In this document: piece by piece, positions 1 through 7,228 of the stretch | Position numbering within the stretch: position 1 is the first letter of the stretch | Layout of the letters: each line of letters starts with the position of its first letter | Assembly (NCBI RefSeq): GCF_025362455.1 | Contig: NZ_JANYGJ010000187.1 | Span: forward strand, 1-7,264 | Origin: Deinococcus sp. | Lineage (GTDB): Bacteria; Deinococcota; Deinococci; Deinococcales; Deinococcaceae | Length of the DNA: 7,264 nucleotides | Direction: 5' to 3' | Notes under the pieces: generated by a model | Told to the model about the DNA's origin: nothing | What the model saw: only the letters and a program-made list of their open reading frames with translations | Databases searched by the model: none | Position numbers and translations under genes: made by a program

Positions 1-78
1 TCCATTCTGCGTCCTGCTCAGTCAAAACTACTCGCTCCGCTCGGTCATAAAAAGGGTCTTTTTATGACATCTGCTCTA
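1..78 (-). repeat. Partial MITE-like element, left copy (cut by window edge)
   Basis: Bases 1-78 are identical, in reverse complement, to 7125-7202, with no mismatch by eye. The match breaks at base 79, exactly after the 8-bp terminal sequence CTGCTCTA (71-78), which is also the terminal repeat of the complete copy at 7125-7251. The rest of this copy, about 49 bp, would lie before base 1. It contains a perfect 11-bp hairpin (44-54 with 58-68, loop GGT). It has no coding capacity, so it would depend on a transposase supplied elsewhere. It sits 290 bp upstream of sdhC. The repeat identity is seen directly; the mobile-element interpretation is inference. Confidence 0.8.
44..68. repeat. Perfect 11-bp AT-rich palindrome (hairpin) inside left repeat
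   Basis: GTCATAAAAAG (44-54) and CTTTTTATGAC (58-68) are exact reverse complements around a 3-nt loop, GGT. Read on either strand it gives a strong stem whose 3' arm contains five T residues. It could therefore act as a weak bidirectional terminator or a cruciform site, but it lacks the usual GC-rich stem followed by a U tract. The same structure recurs at 7135-7159. Confidence 0.75.
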
Positions 79-368
79 ATCAACGCAACCTAACTGTCAA
101 CCGCCCAGCCAGCTCAGTGACGCCATGTCCCCACCCCAACCGTCGTTTCCCTGACGAGGGTACACCCGGCCCCCGCCGAATTGTCCCGCACCGTAAGCCG
201 GGGAACACCGCTCTGGGCGCGGGCGATGATAGTCTAAACTGTGATCGACACGGAAGTCAGCCCAAGCGGTGCAGCGGCTTTTTAAATACCTCAACACTTC
301 AGTTCCGGCCCGGCAGCGCACGGACTTCGCGGCGCGGCGATTTCAGCAGGGCAAGGAGGCAAGACATT
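79..368. other. Non-coding region upstream of sdhC (expected promoter region)
   Basis: No credible gene lies in these 290 bases. A 6-bp inverted repeat, CCCGGC (165-170) and GCCGGG (197-202), could be the end of an upstream transcript. AT-rich candidates for a -10 box are TAGTCT (230-235) and TAAATA (283-288), but neither has a good -35 at normal spacing, so no promoter is called. The operon promoter must lie here or within or before the repeat at 1-78. A strong ribosome site, AAGGAGG (353-359), closes the region. Confidence 0.5.
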
Positions 369-725
369 ATGTATAAAGGTAGAGAGGGCCAGTGGGCCTT
401 TTTCCTTCACCGCCTGTCGGGCCTGGCGATCCTGGCTTACTTTTTGATTCACGTCATCAGCATCAGCCTGTTCGTGTTCGGCGAGAAGACCTATATGGCC
501 GTGCATCTCACCTACGATTTCATCCTGTTCCGGCTGGCGCTGGTCGCGGTGGCGGCGGGTGTGATGTACCACGCCATGAACGGCCTGCGCATCATCGTGA
601 TGGACTTTACCGGCAAGGGCGTGGCGTACCAGCGCCAACTCTGGTACAGCGTGCTGCTCGTCAGCGTCGTCTGGACCGTCTACGTGGCCTTCAAGGTCTT
701 GCCGCGCGTCGCGGCGGGCGTGTAG
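369..725 (+). CDS. sdhC: Succinate dehydrogenase cytochrome b556 subunit SdhC
   Basis: This 118-residue membrane anchor of complex II helps bind haem b and quinone at the cytoplasmic membrane. Three hydrophobic segments lie at about residues 19-37, 48-70 and 92-113. The family motif HRLSG is at 14-18. YHAMNGLRIIVMDF at 67-80 aligns with the E. coli AYHVVVGIRHMMMDF segment, making His68 the likely axial haem ligand. Arg15 matches E. coli Arg31, while the position of E. coli Ser27, a quinone-site residue, is Phe11. The start is the ATG with AAGGAGG nine bases upstream; the longer reading frame upstream has no such site and encodes unlikely sequence. It is the first gene of sdhCDAB, 42 nt before sdhD. 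Length is close to the family norm. Confidence 0.93.
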   Translation: MYKGREGQWAFFLHRLSGLAILAYFLIHVISISLFVFGEKTYMAVHLTYDFILFRLALVAVAAGVMYHAMNGLRIIVMDFTGKGVAYQRQLWYSVLLVSVVWTVYVAFKVLPRVAAGV

Positions 726-757
726 GCCCATGAGCATCCCAACGAGCAGCAAATCAG

Positions 758-763
758 TGAGGA
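758..763 (+). promoter_or_regulatory. Ribosome binding site that selects the GTG start of sdhD
   Basis: TGAGGA lies just before GTG 768, with the GAGG core 5 nt from the start codon. The next in-frame ATG, at 789, has no purine-rich site in front of it. The same TGAGGA pattern precedes sdhB and the lipoprotein gene at 4446-4874, which supports its use in this genome. Confidence 0.6.
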
Positions 764-767
764 CTCC

Positions 768-1157
768 GTGACCATTCGCGCCCGCACCATGACCGACGCC
801 AAGCAGCAGTCTCATACCAACGCCGAACTCAACTGGTGGATCTTCATGCGGGTCAGCGGCCTGATCCTGGTTTTTCTGGTGGTCGGCCATGTCTTCATGA
901 CCTTCGTGCAGGTCAGCGAATCCGACGCGACCTTCGACGCGGTGGTGACCAAACTGGGCAACCCCGCCTGGAAGTTCTACGACTGGCTGCTGCTGACCCT
1001 GACCATGCTGCACGGCAGCAACGGCGCACGCTACAGCATTGACGACTACGTGCGCAGCCGCCCCAACCGGGCCTGGGTCCGCAACATCTTTTTCACCGTC
1101 GCCGGGCTGATCTTCGTGCTGGGCACCGTCGGACTGTTTTCGTTCAACCCGAACTGA
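768..1157 (+). CDS. sdhD: Succinate dehydrogenase hydrophobic anchor subunit SdhD
   Basis: This is the second membrane anchor of complex II, 129 residues, pairing with SdhC to hold haem b and the quinone site. Three hydrophobic segments lie at about 28-48, 70-88 and 104-126. The motif LHGSNGARYSIDDY (81-94) fits the SdhD signature: His82 is the likely haem ligand (E. coli His71), and Asp93-Tyr94 fall at the same spacing as E. coli Asp82-Tyr83, Tyr83 being a quinone-site residue. The start is GTG 768, chosen from the TGAGGA site; ATG 789 (residue 8) is the alternative and would give 122 residues. A 17-nt imperfect tandem repeat runs through the stop codon (1145-1178). The gene is followed by a 144-nt gap before sdhA. 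Confidence 0.9.
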   Translation: MTIRARTMTDAKQQSHTNAELNWWIFMRVSGLILVFLVVGHVFMTFVQVSESDATFDAVVTKLGNPAWKFYDWLLLTLTMLHGSNGARYSIDDYVRSRPNRAWVRNIFFTVAGLIFVLGTVGLFSFNPN

Positions 1158-1178
1158 GGGGCAACCCGAACCGAAGGG
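1145..1178 (+). repeat. 17-nt imperfect tandem repeat across the sdhD stop codon
   Basis: Units at 1145-1161 and 1162-1178 both begin CAACCCGAAC and agree at 15 of 17 positions (differences at 1155/1172 and 1158/1175). The first unit contains the sdhD stop TGA (1155-1157); in the second the T is replaced by C. It reads as a local duplication that added DNA after the gene without changing the protein. Confidence 0.6.
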
Positions 1179-1301
1179 CAAGTCACAGCCAAACCGGTAG
1201 CCCGACCGGGACACAGCCTTCAATGAAGAGGACAGAAAGCTTCAACATTGCGCCGCTTCCCACTGAACTAAAGCCTCACTTTCTCTATAAAGGGACACAA
1301 G
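1158..1301 (+). other. 144-nt sdhD-sdhA intergenic segment with small hairpin
   Basis: This is much longer than the other gaps in the operon (42 and 18 nt). It contains the second unit of the 17-nt repeat and a 5-bp stem, CCGGT (1194-1198) with ACCGG (1205-1209). It ends in a ribosome site, AAAGGGA (1289-1295), 6 nt before the sdhA ATG. TATAAA at 1286-1291 overlaps this site and has no good -35, so no promoter is called. It may be a processing or mRNA-stability region. Confidence 0.4.
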
Positions 1302-3098
<1,797 letters not shown>

Positions 3099-3116
3099 GC
3101 TGCATCTGAGGAATAA

Positions 3117-3824
<708 letters not shown>

Positions 3825-3967
3825 GAGCAATTTAAGCATACGTCGATGATTCAGGCTTGAGTGGCTTGCAAAGCTGCGAAGCAGAGGGGAGAGCAGGCCC
3901 GGTAGGTGCTGTTCTACCCAAGACGCCGCCCCCGAACGGGTAGAGATCTAAACGCCGAGCGTCATAT

Positions 3968-3997
3968 AGGGGCCGACTGGAGAACTGGTCGGCCTCT
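3968..3997 (+). terminator. Possible rho-independent terminator of the sdh operon
   Basis: AGGGGCCGAC (3968-3977) pairs with GTCGGCCTCT (3988-3997): ten pairs with one G-U, around a 10-nt loop that can itself partly pair. It is followed on the + strand by GTGTTGTT, a T-rich but not pure U tract. On the minus strand the following bases are TATATGAC, so bidirectional use by the convergent operon is possible but weaker. It lies 143 nt after the sdhB stop. Confidence 0.6.
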
Positions 3998-4000
3998 GTG

Positions 4001-4030
4001 TTGTTACAAACCGCGTAGAGTCTGTATAAA
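4001..4030 (+). promoter_or_regulatory. Possible sigma-70-type promoter antisense to the membrane-protein gene
   Basis: TTGTTA (4001-4006, 4 of 6 to TTGACA) and TATAAA (4025-4030, 5 of 6 to TATAAT) are separated by 18 nt. Transcription would begin near 4037, run to the right and be antisense to the gene at 4046-4441. There is no + strand gene behind it, so it may be chance, or the AT-rich 3' flank of the minus operon. Confidence 0.25.
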
Positions 4031-4045
4031 CGAATTGCGAACAGC

Positions 4046-4441
4046 TCAGTCGCCGCGCCGGACCCAGCGCACGACAACCTGCACCAACAGCAAGCTGAGC
4101 CCCACACCCAGCGCCATGAACGTCGCTTGCTGCCTCGGATCGTCGTCAATTGCCAGCGGACCGACTATCGCCAGCAAGGCGCTGTACCCTGTCGGCACCG
4201 ACGCGCCTAGCCAACCGGCTCTCAGGGGTGGGCGGATGAGTGCGGCGCTGACCAGCGGCGGCAAGAATCCATCCATGAGCGGCCCGTAGACCAGGTAGGC
4301 CGGATGGAGATAGGGCGCATGTAGACGCTCGCCAACTGTCCCAGTGACCCAGATTGCCACCGCCAATGCCAGCAGGCCGATCAGGACGCACAACGCGGCC
4401 CGGCCAACCGGCATCGCCCGGCTCAGCTCAGGCGTCAGCAC
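4046..4441 (-). CDS. Hypothetical multi-pass membrane protein
   Basis: I do not recognise this 131-residue protein. It has about four hydrophobic segments (15-35, 48-69, 77-97, 105-126) and ends in a basic tail, VVRWVRRGD, so it probably sits in the cytoplasmic membrane with little soluble part. GTG 4441 is chosen because it lies 4 nt after the stop of the lipoprotein gene upstream, and a GGAGGGG site inside the end of that gene precedes it at about 10-12 nt; this suggests translational coupling. ATG 4414 (residue 10) is the alternative but has no clear ribosome site. It is the last gene of the probable three-gene envelope operon. Segments such as HPAYLVYGPLMDGFLPP show no catalytic motif I know. 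Confidence 0.7.
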   Translation of the reverse strand: MLTPELSRAMPVGRAALCVLIGLLALAVAIWVTGTVGERLHAPYLHPAYLVYGPLMDGFLPPLVSAALIRPPLRAGWLGASVPTGYSALLAIVGPLAIDDDPRQQATFMALGVGLSLLLVQVVVRWVRRGD

Positions 4442-4445
4442 CCGT

Positions 4446-4874
4446 CTATTTCCCCTCCGCCCTCACTTCCAGCACCACGCTCTGCACCACGTCGCCGCCG
4501 AGTTCGGCACCCCTGGGCGTGGGGAAGACCTCGCCTATCGCCAGACTGTACCCGCCGACGCTGACGCGCTTGGGCGCGAGCCCGGTGTGGAGTTCGAGTT
4601 CGCTCGCCGGTTTGCCCAGCATCTTCACGGTGAAGTACACCGCCGCGTCCCCGGCCCAGACGCACTGCACGTTCACCGGACAGCGGGAGTCGACGATGTG
4701 CCGCAGTTCGAAGGCCAGGCCCGCCGCTGGCAACTCGGCTTTGGGGTGCTGCCGGTCGAGCCGAACCGTCATGGTGCCTGCCAGAGCACCCGGCTGCGTC
4801 TGAGACATCGCCGCAGTGGTTGGCGTACAGCCTCCGAGGAGCAGCGGCAGCAACAGGAGCGCAGGGTGCTTCAT
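4446..4874 (-). CDS. Hypothetical lipoprotein with CPxxVxCxWxG motif
   Basis: This 142-residue protein has a short lipoprotein signal: Lys2, a hydrophobic run, and the lipobox LLGGC ending at Cys16, so the mature protein should be lipid-anchored outside the cytoplasmic membrane. The mature part is mainly beta-like. It contains DSRCPVNVQCVWAGDA (62-77), with Cys65 and Cys71 spaced to form a small disulfide loop. From memory, this kind of motif occurs in small uncharacterised secreted proteins of several bacterial phyla; I assign no function. ATG 4874 has TGAGGA upstream, with the GAGG core about 5 nt away, the same style as sdhD and sdhB. It follows the Gly-rich lipoprotein gene by 48 nt and overlaps no other gene. 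Confidence 0.8.
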   Translation of the reverse strand: MKHPALLLLPLLLGGCTPTTAAMSQTQPGALAGTMTVRLDRQHPKAELPAAGLAFELRHIVDSRCPVNVQCVWAGDAAVYFTVKMLGKPASELELHTGLAPKRVSVGGYSLAIGEVFPTPRGAELGGDVVQSVVLEVRAEGK

Positions 4875-4922
4875 CTGTCCTCAAGTGTAACCCTGAAAGG
4901 TGACCGGCAGGCTATTTTTTGC

Positions 4923-5426
4923 TCAGAATTGCAGCGCGTACTTCGCGCTGTCGCTGCCCACACAATCCCCGACGCCGTGCCCGCTACTGTCGGCCTGGAA
5001 GGTGCAGGTCAGCGTTTTAATGGCCGACTTGTCGAGCCGCAACGTCTGCACGATCAGGTTGCCGGGGCGGGCGGTATTGCGAGGCGCGGCGGCGGCGCTC
5101 AGCCCGCCGTTGTAGCCGGAGTGGCCCGGCCCGTAGTTGCCTCCACCGAACCCACCCCCGACCCCGAAACTGGCGCTCAGGCCAATGGGCGACTCGCCGC
5201 CGATGACGCTGTAGGTGCCGCTGTAGAGGTCCTGGCCGAGCTGCACGGTCACGTTGTCAGGCTGGTTGGGCGTGGCGGCGCGAGGCTGGAAGCCGTTCAG
5301 GAACACCACCCGGCCCACCTGACCGCTGACGGTACCCACGATTCGCCCGGCGGTGCCTTGTTGCGTAGGCGCACACGACGCCAGCAGGGCCACCGGAAGG
5401 AGGAGCGCCGCAAGAGAGTAGTTCAT
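4923..5426 (-). CDS. Hypothetical Gly-rich lipoprotein
   Basis: From ATG 5426 this is a 167-residue protein with a lipoprotein signal, MNYSLAALLLPVALLASC, the lipobox cysteine being Cys18. The mature region has a beta-like segment (about 28-75), a Gly-rich flexible stretch (88-108), and a C-terminal part with Cys141 and Cys155, which could form a disulfide. I do not recognise the family. The frame stays open up to 5495, but the upstream residues are polar and would hide the signal peptide, so ATG 5426 is preferred. It lacks a Shine-Dalgarno site; TACCAT lies 6 nt upstream, which fits a leaderless transcript. It is the first gene of the minus-strand envelope operon and is divergent from the methyltransferase gene. 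Confidence 0.75.
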   Translation of the reverse strand: MNYSLAALLLPVALLASCAPTQQGTAGRIVGTVSGQVGRVVFLNGFQPRAATPNQPDNVTVQLGQDLYSGTYSVIGGESPIGLSASFGVGGGFGGGNYGPGHSGYNGGLSAAAAPRNTARPGNLIVQTLRLDKSAIKTLTCTFQADSSGHGVGDCVGSDSAKYALQF

Positions 5427-5432
5427 GTTCAG

Positions 5433-5438
5433 ATGGTA
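5433..5438 (-). promoter_or_regulatory. Candidate -10 box for leaderless lipoprotein mRNA
   Basis: On the minus strand TACCAT (TANNNT) ends 6 nt before ATG 5426. In Deinococcus many transcripts are leaderless, with a TANNNT box about this far from the start codon. No -35 of the TTGACA type is evident, and no ribosome site is present. Confidence 0.4.
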
Positions 5439-5549
5439 CGCCCCGGCACCTGATTCCGGCTGAGAACGGCGCCTGACCGTGGCTGAGGCCAGCAAGCACT
5501 CGACAGGCCGGTCGGTTCACGCTTCCAATCCGGCCCGCCCGACTTGCGC

Positions 5550-5555
5550 TAAATT
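5550..5555 (+). promoter_or_regulatory. Candidate -10 box for leaderless methyltransferase mRNA
   Basis: TAAATT (TANNNT, 5 of 6 to TATAAT) ends 8 nt before ATG 5564. No purine-rich ribosome site lies between it and the start, so the transcript probably begins at or very near the ATG. No convincing -35 is seen. Confidence 0.45.
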
Positions 5556-5563
5556 GTCAGGTC

Positions 5564-6901
5564 ATGAAGGCCCACCTGACCCGATCACCGCGCCCCACCC
5601 GCCAGGCTCCCGAAGCTGCTGCCGCCGCGACTGCCCCGAAACTGCTTACCCCGAAGCTGCTTACCCTGGACATCGAAAAGGTGGTGGCCGGAGGGCTGGG
5701 CCTGGCCAGACACGAGGGCGGCGTGGTACTGGTACGCGGCGCCCTGGGCGGCGAGCGCGTCGAAGCCCGCGTGCAGGAGGGCCGGGGCGTGCGCCAGGGC
5801 AGTATTGTCAATATCCTGCGGGCCAGCCCGGACCGGGTAGAGGCGCCGGAGTTGCCCACCACCGACCTGGCCCACGCGACTTATCCGGCACAGCTCCGCA
5901 TCAAACGCGAACTGGTCACCGAAGCCTTGCAGCGCATCGCCAAGATCGACATCGCCAAGATCGAGCACTCGGTCTCGGAGACGGTGCCCAGCCCCCGCGA
6001 GTGGCACTACCGCAACGGCGCGCAGTACCTGGTGACGCCGCGTGGCCTGGCCTACCGCGAGCGCCGGGGACACCAGCCCTGGGTCTTTGAGACCGACCCG
6101 ATGGTGATCGGGGCCGTGGCCGCCGTGATGGCCAGGCTGGACGTGAGCCGCCTGGACCCCGCGCAGGAAATCGCCTTCCGGGGCAGTCTGCTGACCGGCG
6201 AGGTGGTGGCCGCGCTGATCGGCAAGGGCGAGCCTAAAACCTTCCTGCGGGCCGCCGACCACCTGCTCGACGCGGGCGTGATCGGCGTGACGCTGGCGGA
6301 GTCGGCGCAGCGGCGCTTCACGGCGGGTCTGCGGCTGATTACCGGCGAGGCCCAGGTGCATGAGCAGCTCGGCGACGTGCGGGTGAGCCTGTCGGCCACG
6401 GGTTTTGCGCAGGTCAATCCGGCGGCGGCGGGCGCGGCCTACCGGCTGGCGGCGTCCCTGGCGGGCAGCGGCACCCTGGCGGTGGACCTCTACGGCGGCA
6501 GCGGCGCCATCGCCCGGCATCTGGCGCCGAATTTCGGTAAGGTGGTGGTGCTCGACAGCGCCTCGGAGGCCCTCAAGCGGGGGCAACGCGACGTGGAAGC
6601 CAGCAAGCAGCGCAACCTGGTGTTTCGCCGCGCCAACCTCGACGACCTGTCCACCGAGATGCCGGACGCCGACGCCATCATCGTGGACCCGCCCCGCGCC
6701 GGGCTGAGCGCGGAGGCCAGGGGGGCAGTTACGCGCAACACCGCCAAAACCCTGGTGTACGTCTCCTGCGACCCGGCCACCTGGGCGCGCGATGTGGGCG
6801 AACTGGTCCGGGGCGGCTGGGTGCTGGGCGAGATCGTACCCTACGATTTTTACCCGCAGACCAGCCACGTCGAAGTGGTCAGCCGCCTGACGCGGGCGTG
6901 A
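5564..6901 (+). CDS. Class I SAM-dependent RNA methyltransferase (TrmA/RlmC/RlmD family)
   Basis: This 445-residue enzyme should methylate C5 of a uridine in tRNA or rRNA using S-adenosylmethionine. After a low-complexity Ala/Pro-rich leader (1-34) comes a TRAM-like RNA-binding domain (about 34-93). A central domain follows, and then the catalytic Rossmann fold: VDLYGGSGAIA (307-317) binds SAM, VDPPRAGL (374-381) is the conserved DPPR motif, SCDP (401-404) supplies the nucleophile Cys402, and PQTSHVEVV (431-439) supplies the general base Glu437. The Cys402-Glu437 spacing of 35 fits E. coli RlmD. The cysteines of the RlmD [4Fe-4S] site, expected around residues 94-108, are absent, so this is a cluster-free member. 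The exact target (tRNA U54 or a 23S rRNA position) cannot be read. ATG 5564 is the only sensible start. Confidence 0.9.
   Translation: MKAHLTRSPRPTRQAPEAAAAATAPKLLTPKLLTLDIEKVVAGGLGLARHEGGVVLVRGALGGERVEARVQEGRGVRQGSIVNILRASPDRVEAPELPTTDLAHATYPAQLRIKRELVTEALQRIAKIDIAKIEHSVSETVPSPREWHYRNGAQYLVTPRGLAYRERRGHQPWVFETDPMVIGAVAAVMARLDVSRLDPAQEIAFRGSLLTGEVVAALIGKGEPKTFLRAADHLLDAGVIGVTLAESAQRRFTAGLRLITGEAQVHEQLGDVRVSLSATGFAQVNPAAAGAAYRLAASLAGSGTLAVDLYGGSGAIARHLAPNFGKVVVLDSASEALKRGQRDVEASKQRNLVFRRANLDDLSTEMPDADAIIVDPPRAGLSAEARGAVTRNTAKTLVYVSCDPATWARDVGELVRGGWVLGEIVPYDFYPQTSHVEVVSRLTRA
5636..5665 (+). repeat. 15-nt tandem repeat in the methyltransferase leader
   Basis: Units 5636-5650 and 5651-5665 (CCGAAACTGCTTACC and CCGAAGCTGCTTACC) differ at one base. 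A weaker third copy lies at 5610-5624 (12 of 15). In protein they give PKLLT twice. The period is a multiple of three, so the frame is kept. The repeat lies before the TRAM-like domain in a variable-looking leader. Confidence 0.6.
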
Positions 6902-7124
6902 ACCGGGGCGCCGGGCGGCTGATGGTGGGTTGACGCCAAAATCGTTCGCGGAGATCGTTTTAGTTTTATATTGGCCTGGAATCAAAAGAGCGTTGTCGTC
7001 CTGAGCGCAGCGAAGGATCTCGTAGTTGAACGGGGTGATTAGAGAGAATCTTATTCGTGAGACGGGATTTGTGAGGTGAGAACGCCAACTGTCCGCCCCT
7101 CTACAAGTAGGTCTTCGACTCTTC
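6902..7124. other. Non-coding region after the methyltransferase gene
   Basis: These 223 bases hold no credible gene. No strong terminator hairpin follows the stop codon at 6899-6901. TTGACG (6930-6935) and TATATT (6967-6972) resemble promoter boxes but are 31 nt apart, so they are not a pair. The stretch around 6936-6972 is AT-rich. A repeat-like motif lies at 6995-7020. Confidence 0.5.
6995..7020 (+). repeat. Dispersed-repeat-like motif (CCTGAGCGCAGCGAAGGATCT)
   Basis: The core CTGAGCGCAGCGAAGGATCT closely resembles a short intergenic motif that I recall being scattered through many bacterial genomes. It is an imperfect palindrome (TCCT and AGGA at the ends of the core). A related string, CTGAGCAGGACGCAGAATGG, lies inside the element at 7125-7251, and the window ends in GCGAAGGAT. 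Only one clear copy is visible here, so the repeat status rests on memory. Confidence 0.35.
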
Positions 7125-7134
7125 TAGAGCAGAT

Positions 7135-7159
7135 GTCATAAAAAGACCCTTTTTATGAC
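7135..7159. repeat. Perfect 11-bp AT-rich palindrome inside right repeat
   Basis: GTCATAAAAAG (7135-7145) and CTTTTTATGAC (7149-7159) pair exactly around the loop ACC. It is the reverse-complement counterpart of 44-68. Confidence 0.75.
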
Positions 7160-7204
7160 CGAGCGGAGCGAGTAGTTTTGACTGAGCAGGACGCAGAATG
7201 GAGG

Positions 7205-7228
7205 CGCGGGGAGGCTGTTTTCCCCGTG
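7205..7228. repeat. GC-rich hairpin inside right repeat
   Basis: CGCGGGGA (7205-7212) pairs with TCCCCGTG (7221-7228), with one G-T pair, around an 8-nt loop. The corresponding part of the left copy is outside the window. Confidence 0.5.

Larger units (their letters stand above)
3825..4045. other. Convergent intergenic region after sdhB
   Basis: These 221 bases lie between the converging sdhB and minus-strand membrane-protein gene. No gene is supported. GGTAG (3901-3905) and GGGTAGA (3938-3944) can each pair with the single segment TCTACCC (3913-3919), giving two competing hairpins. A stronger hairpin lies at 3968-3997, and a possible + strand promoter at 4001-4030. Confidence 0.5.

Noticed and set aside
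240..253. TGTGATCGACACG as a CRP-family operator
   Set aside because: Only the left TGTGA half fits; the right half does not match TCACA.
730..771. 13-codon frame between sdhC and sdhD whose TGA overlaps the sdhD GTG start (GTGA)
   Set aside because: It would suit translational coupling, but its ATG has no ribosome site and the peptide is not recognisable; the overlap is probably chance.
291..1223. 310-residue minus-strand frame opposite sdhC and sdhD
   Set aside because: It runs across two real genes and their gap, with low-complexity composition and no recognisable domain.
1286..1291. TATAAA before sdhA as an internal promoter
   Set aside because: It overlaps the sdhA ribosome site and has only a 3 of 6 match to a -35 at the right distance.
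4344..5453. 369-residue + strand frame through the lipoprotein region
   Set aside because: No domain or signal; the minus-strand frames have clear lipoboxes and one good ribosome site, so they are preferred.
6930..6972. TTGACG and TATATT as a promoter after the methyltransferase gene
   Set aside because: The boxes are 31 nt apart and no gene follows.
5585..6985. 466-residue minus-strand open frame opposite the methyltransferase gene
   Set aside because: It is a codon-bias shadow rich in His, Gly, Arg and Ala without any motif; the + strand frame has all catalytic motifs.
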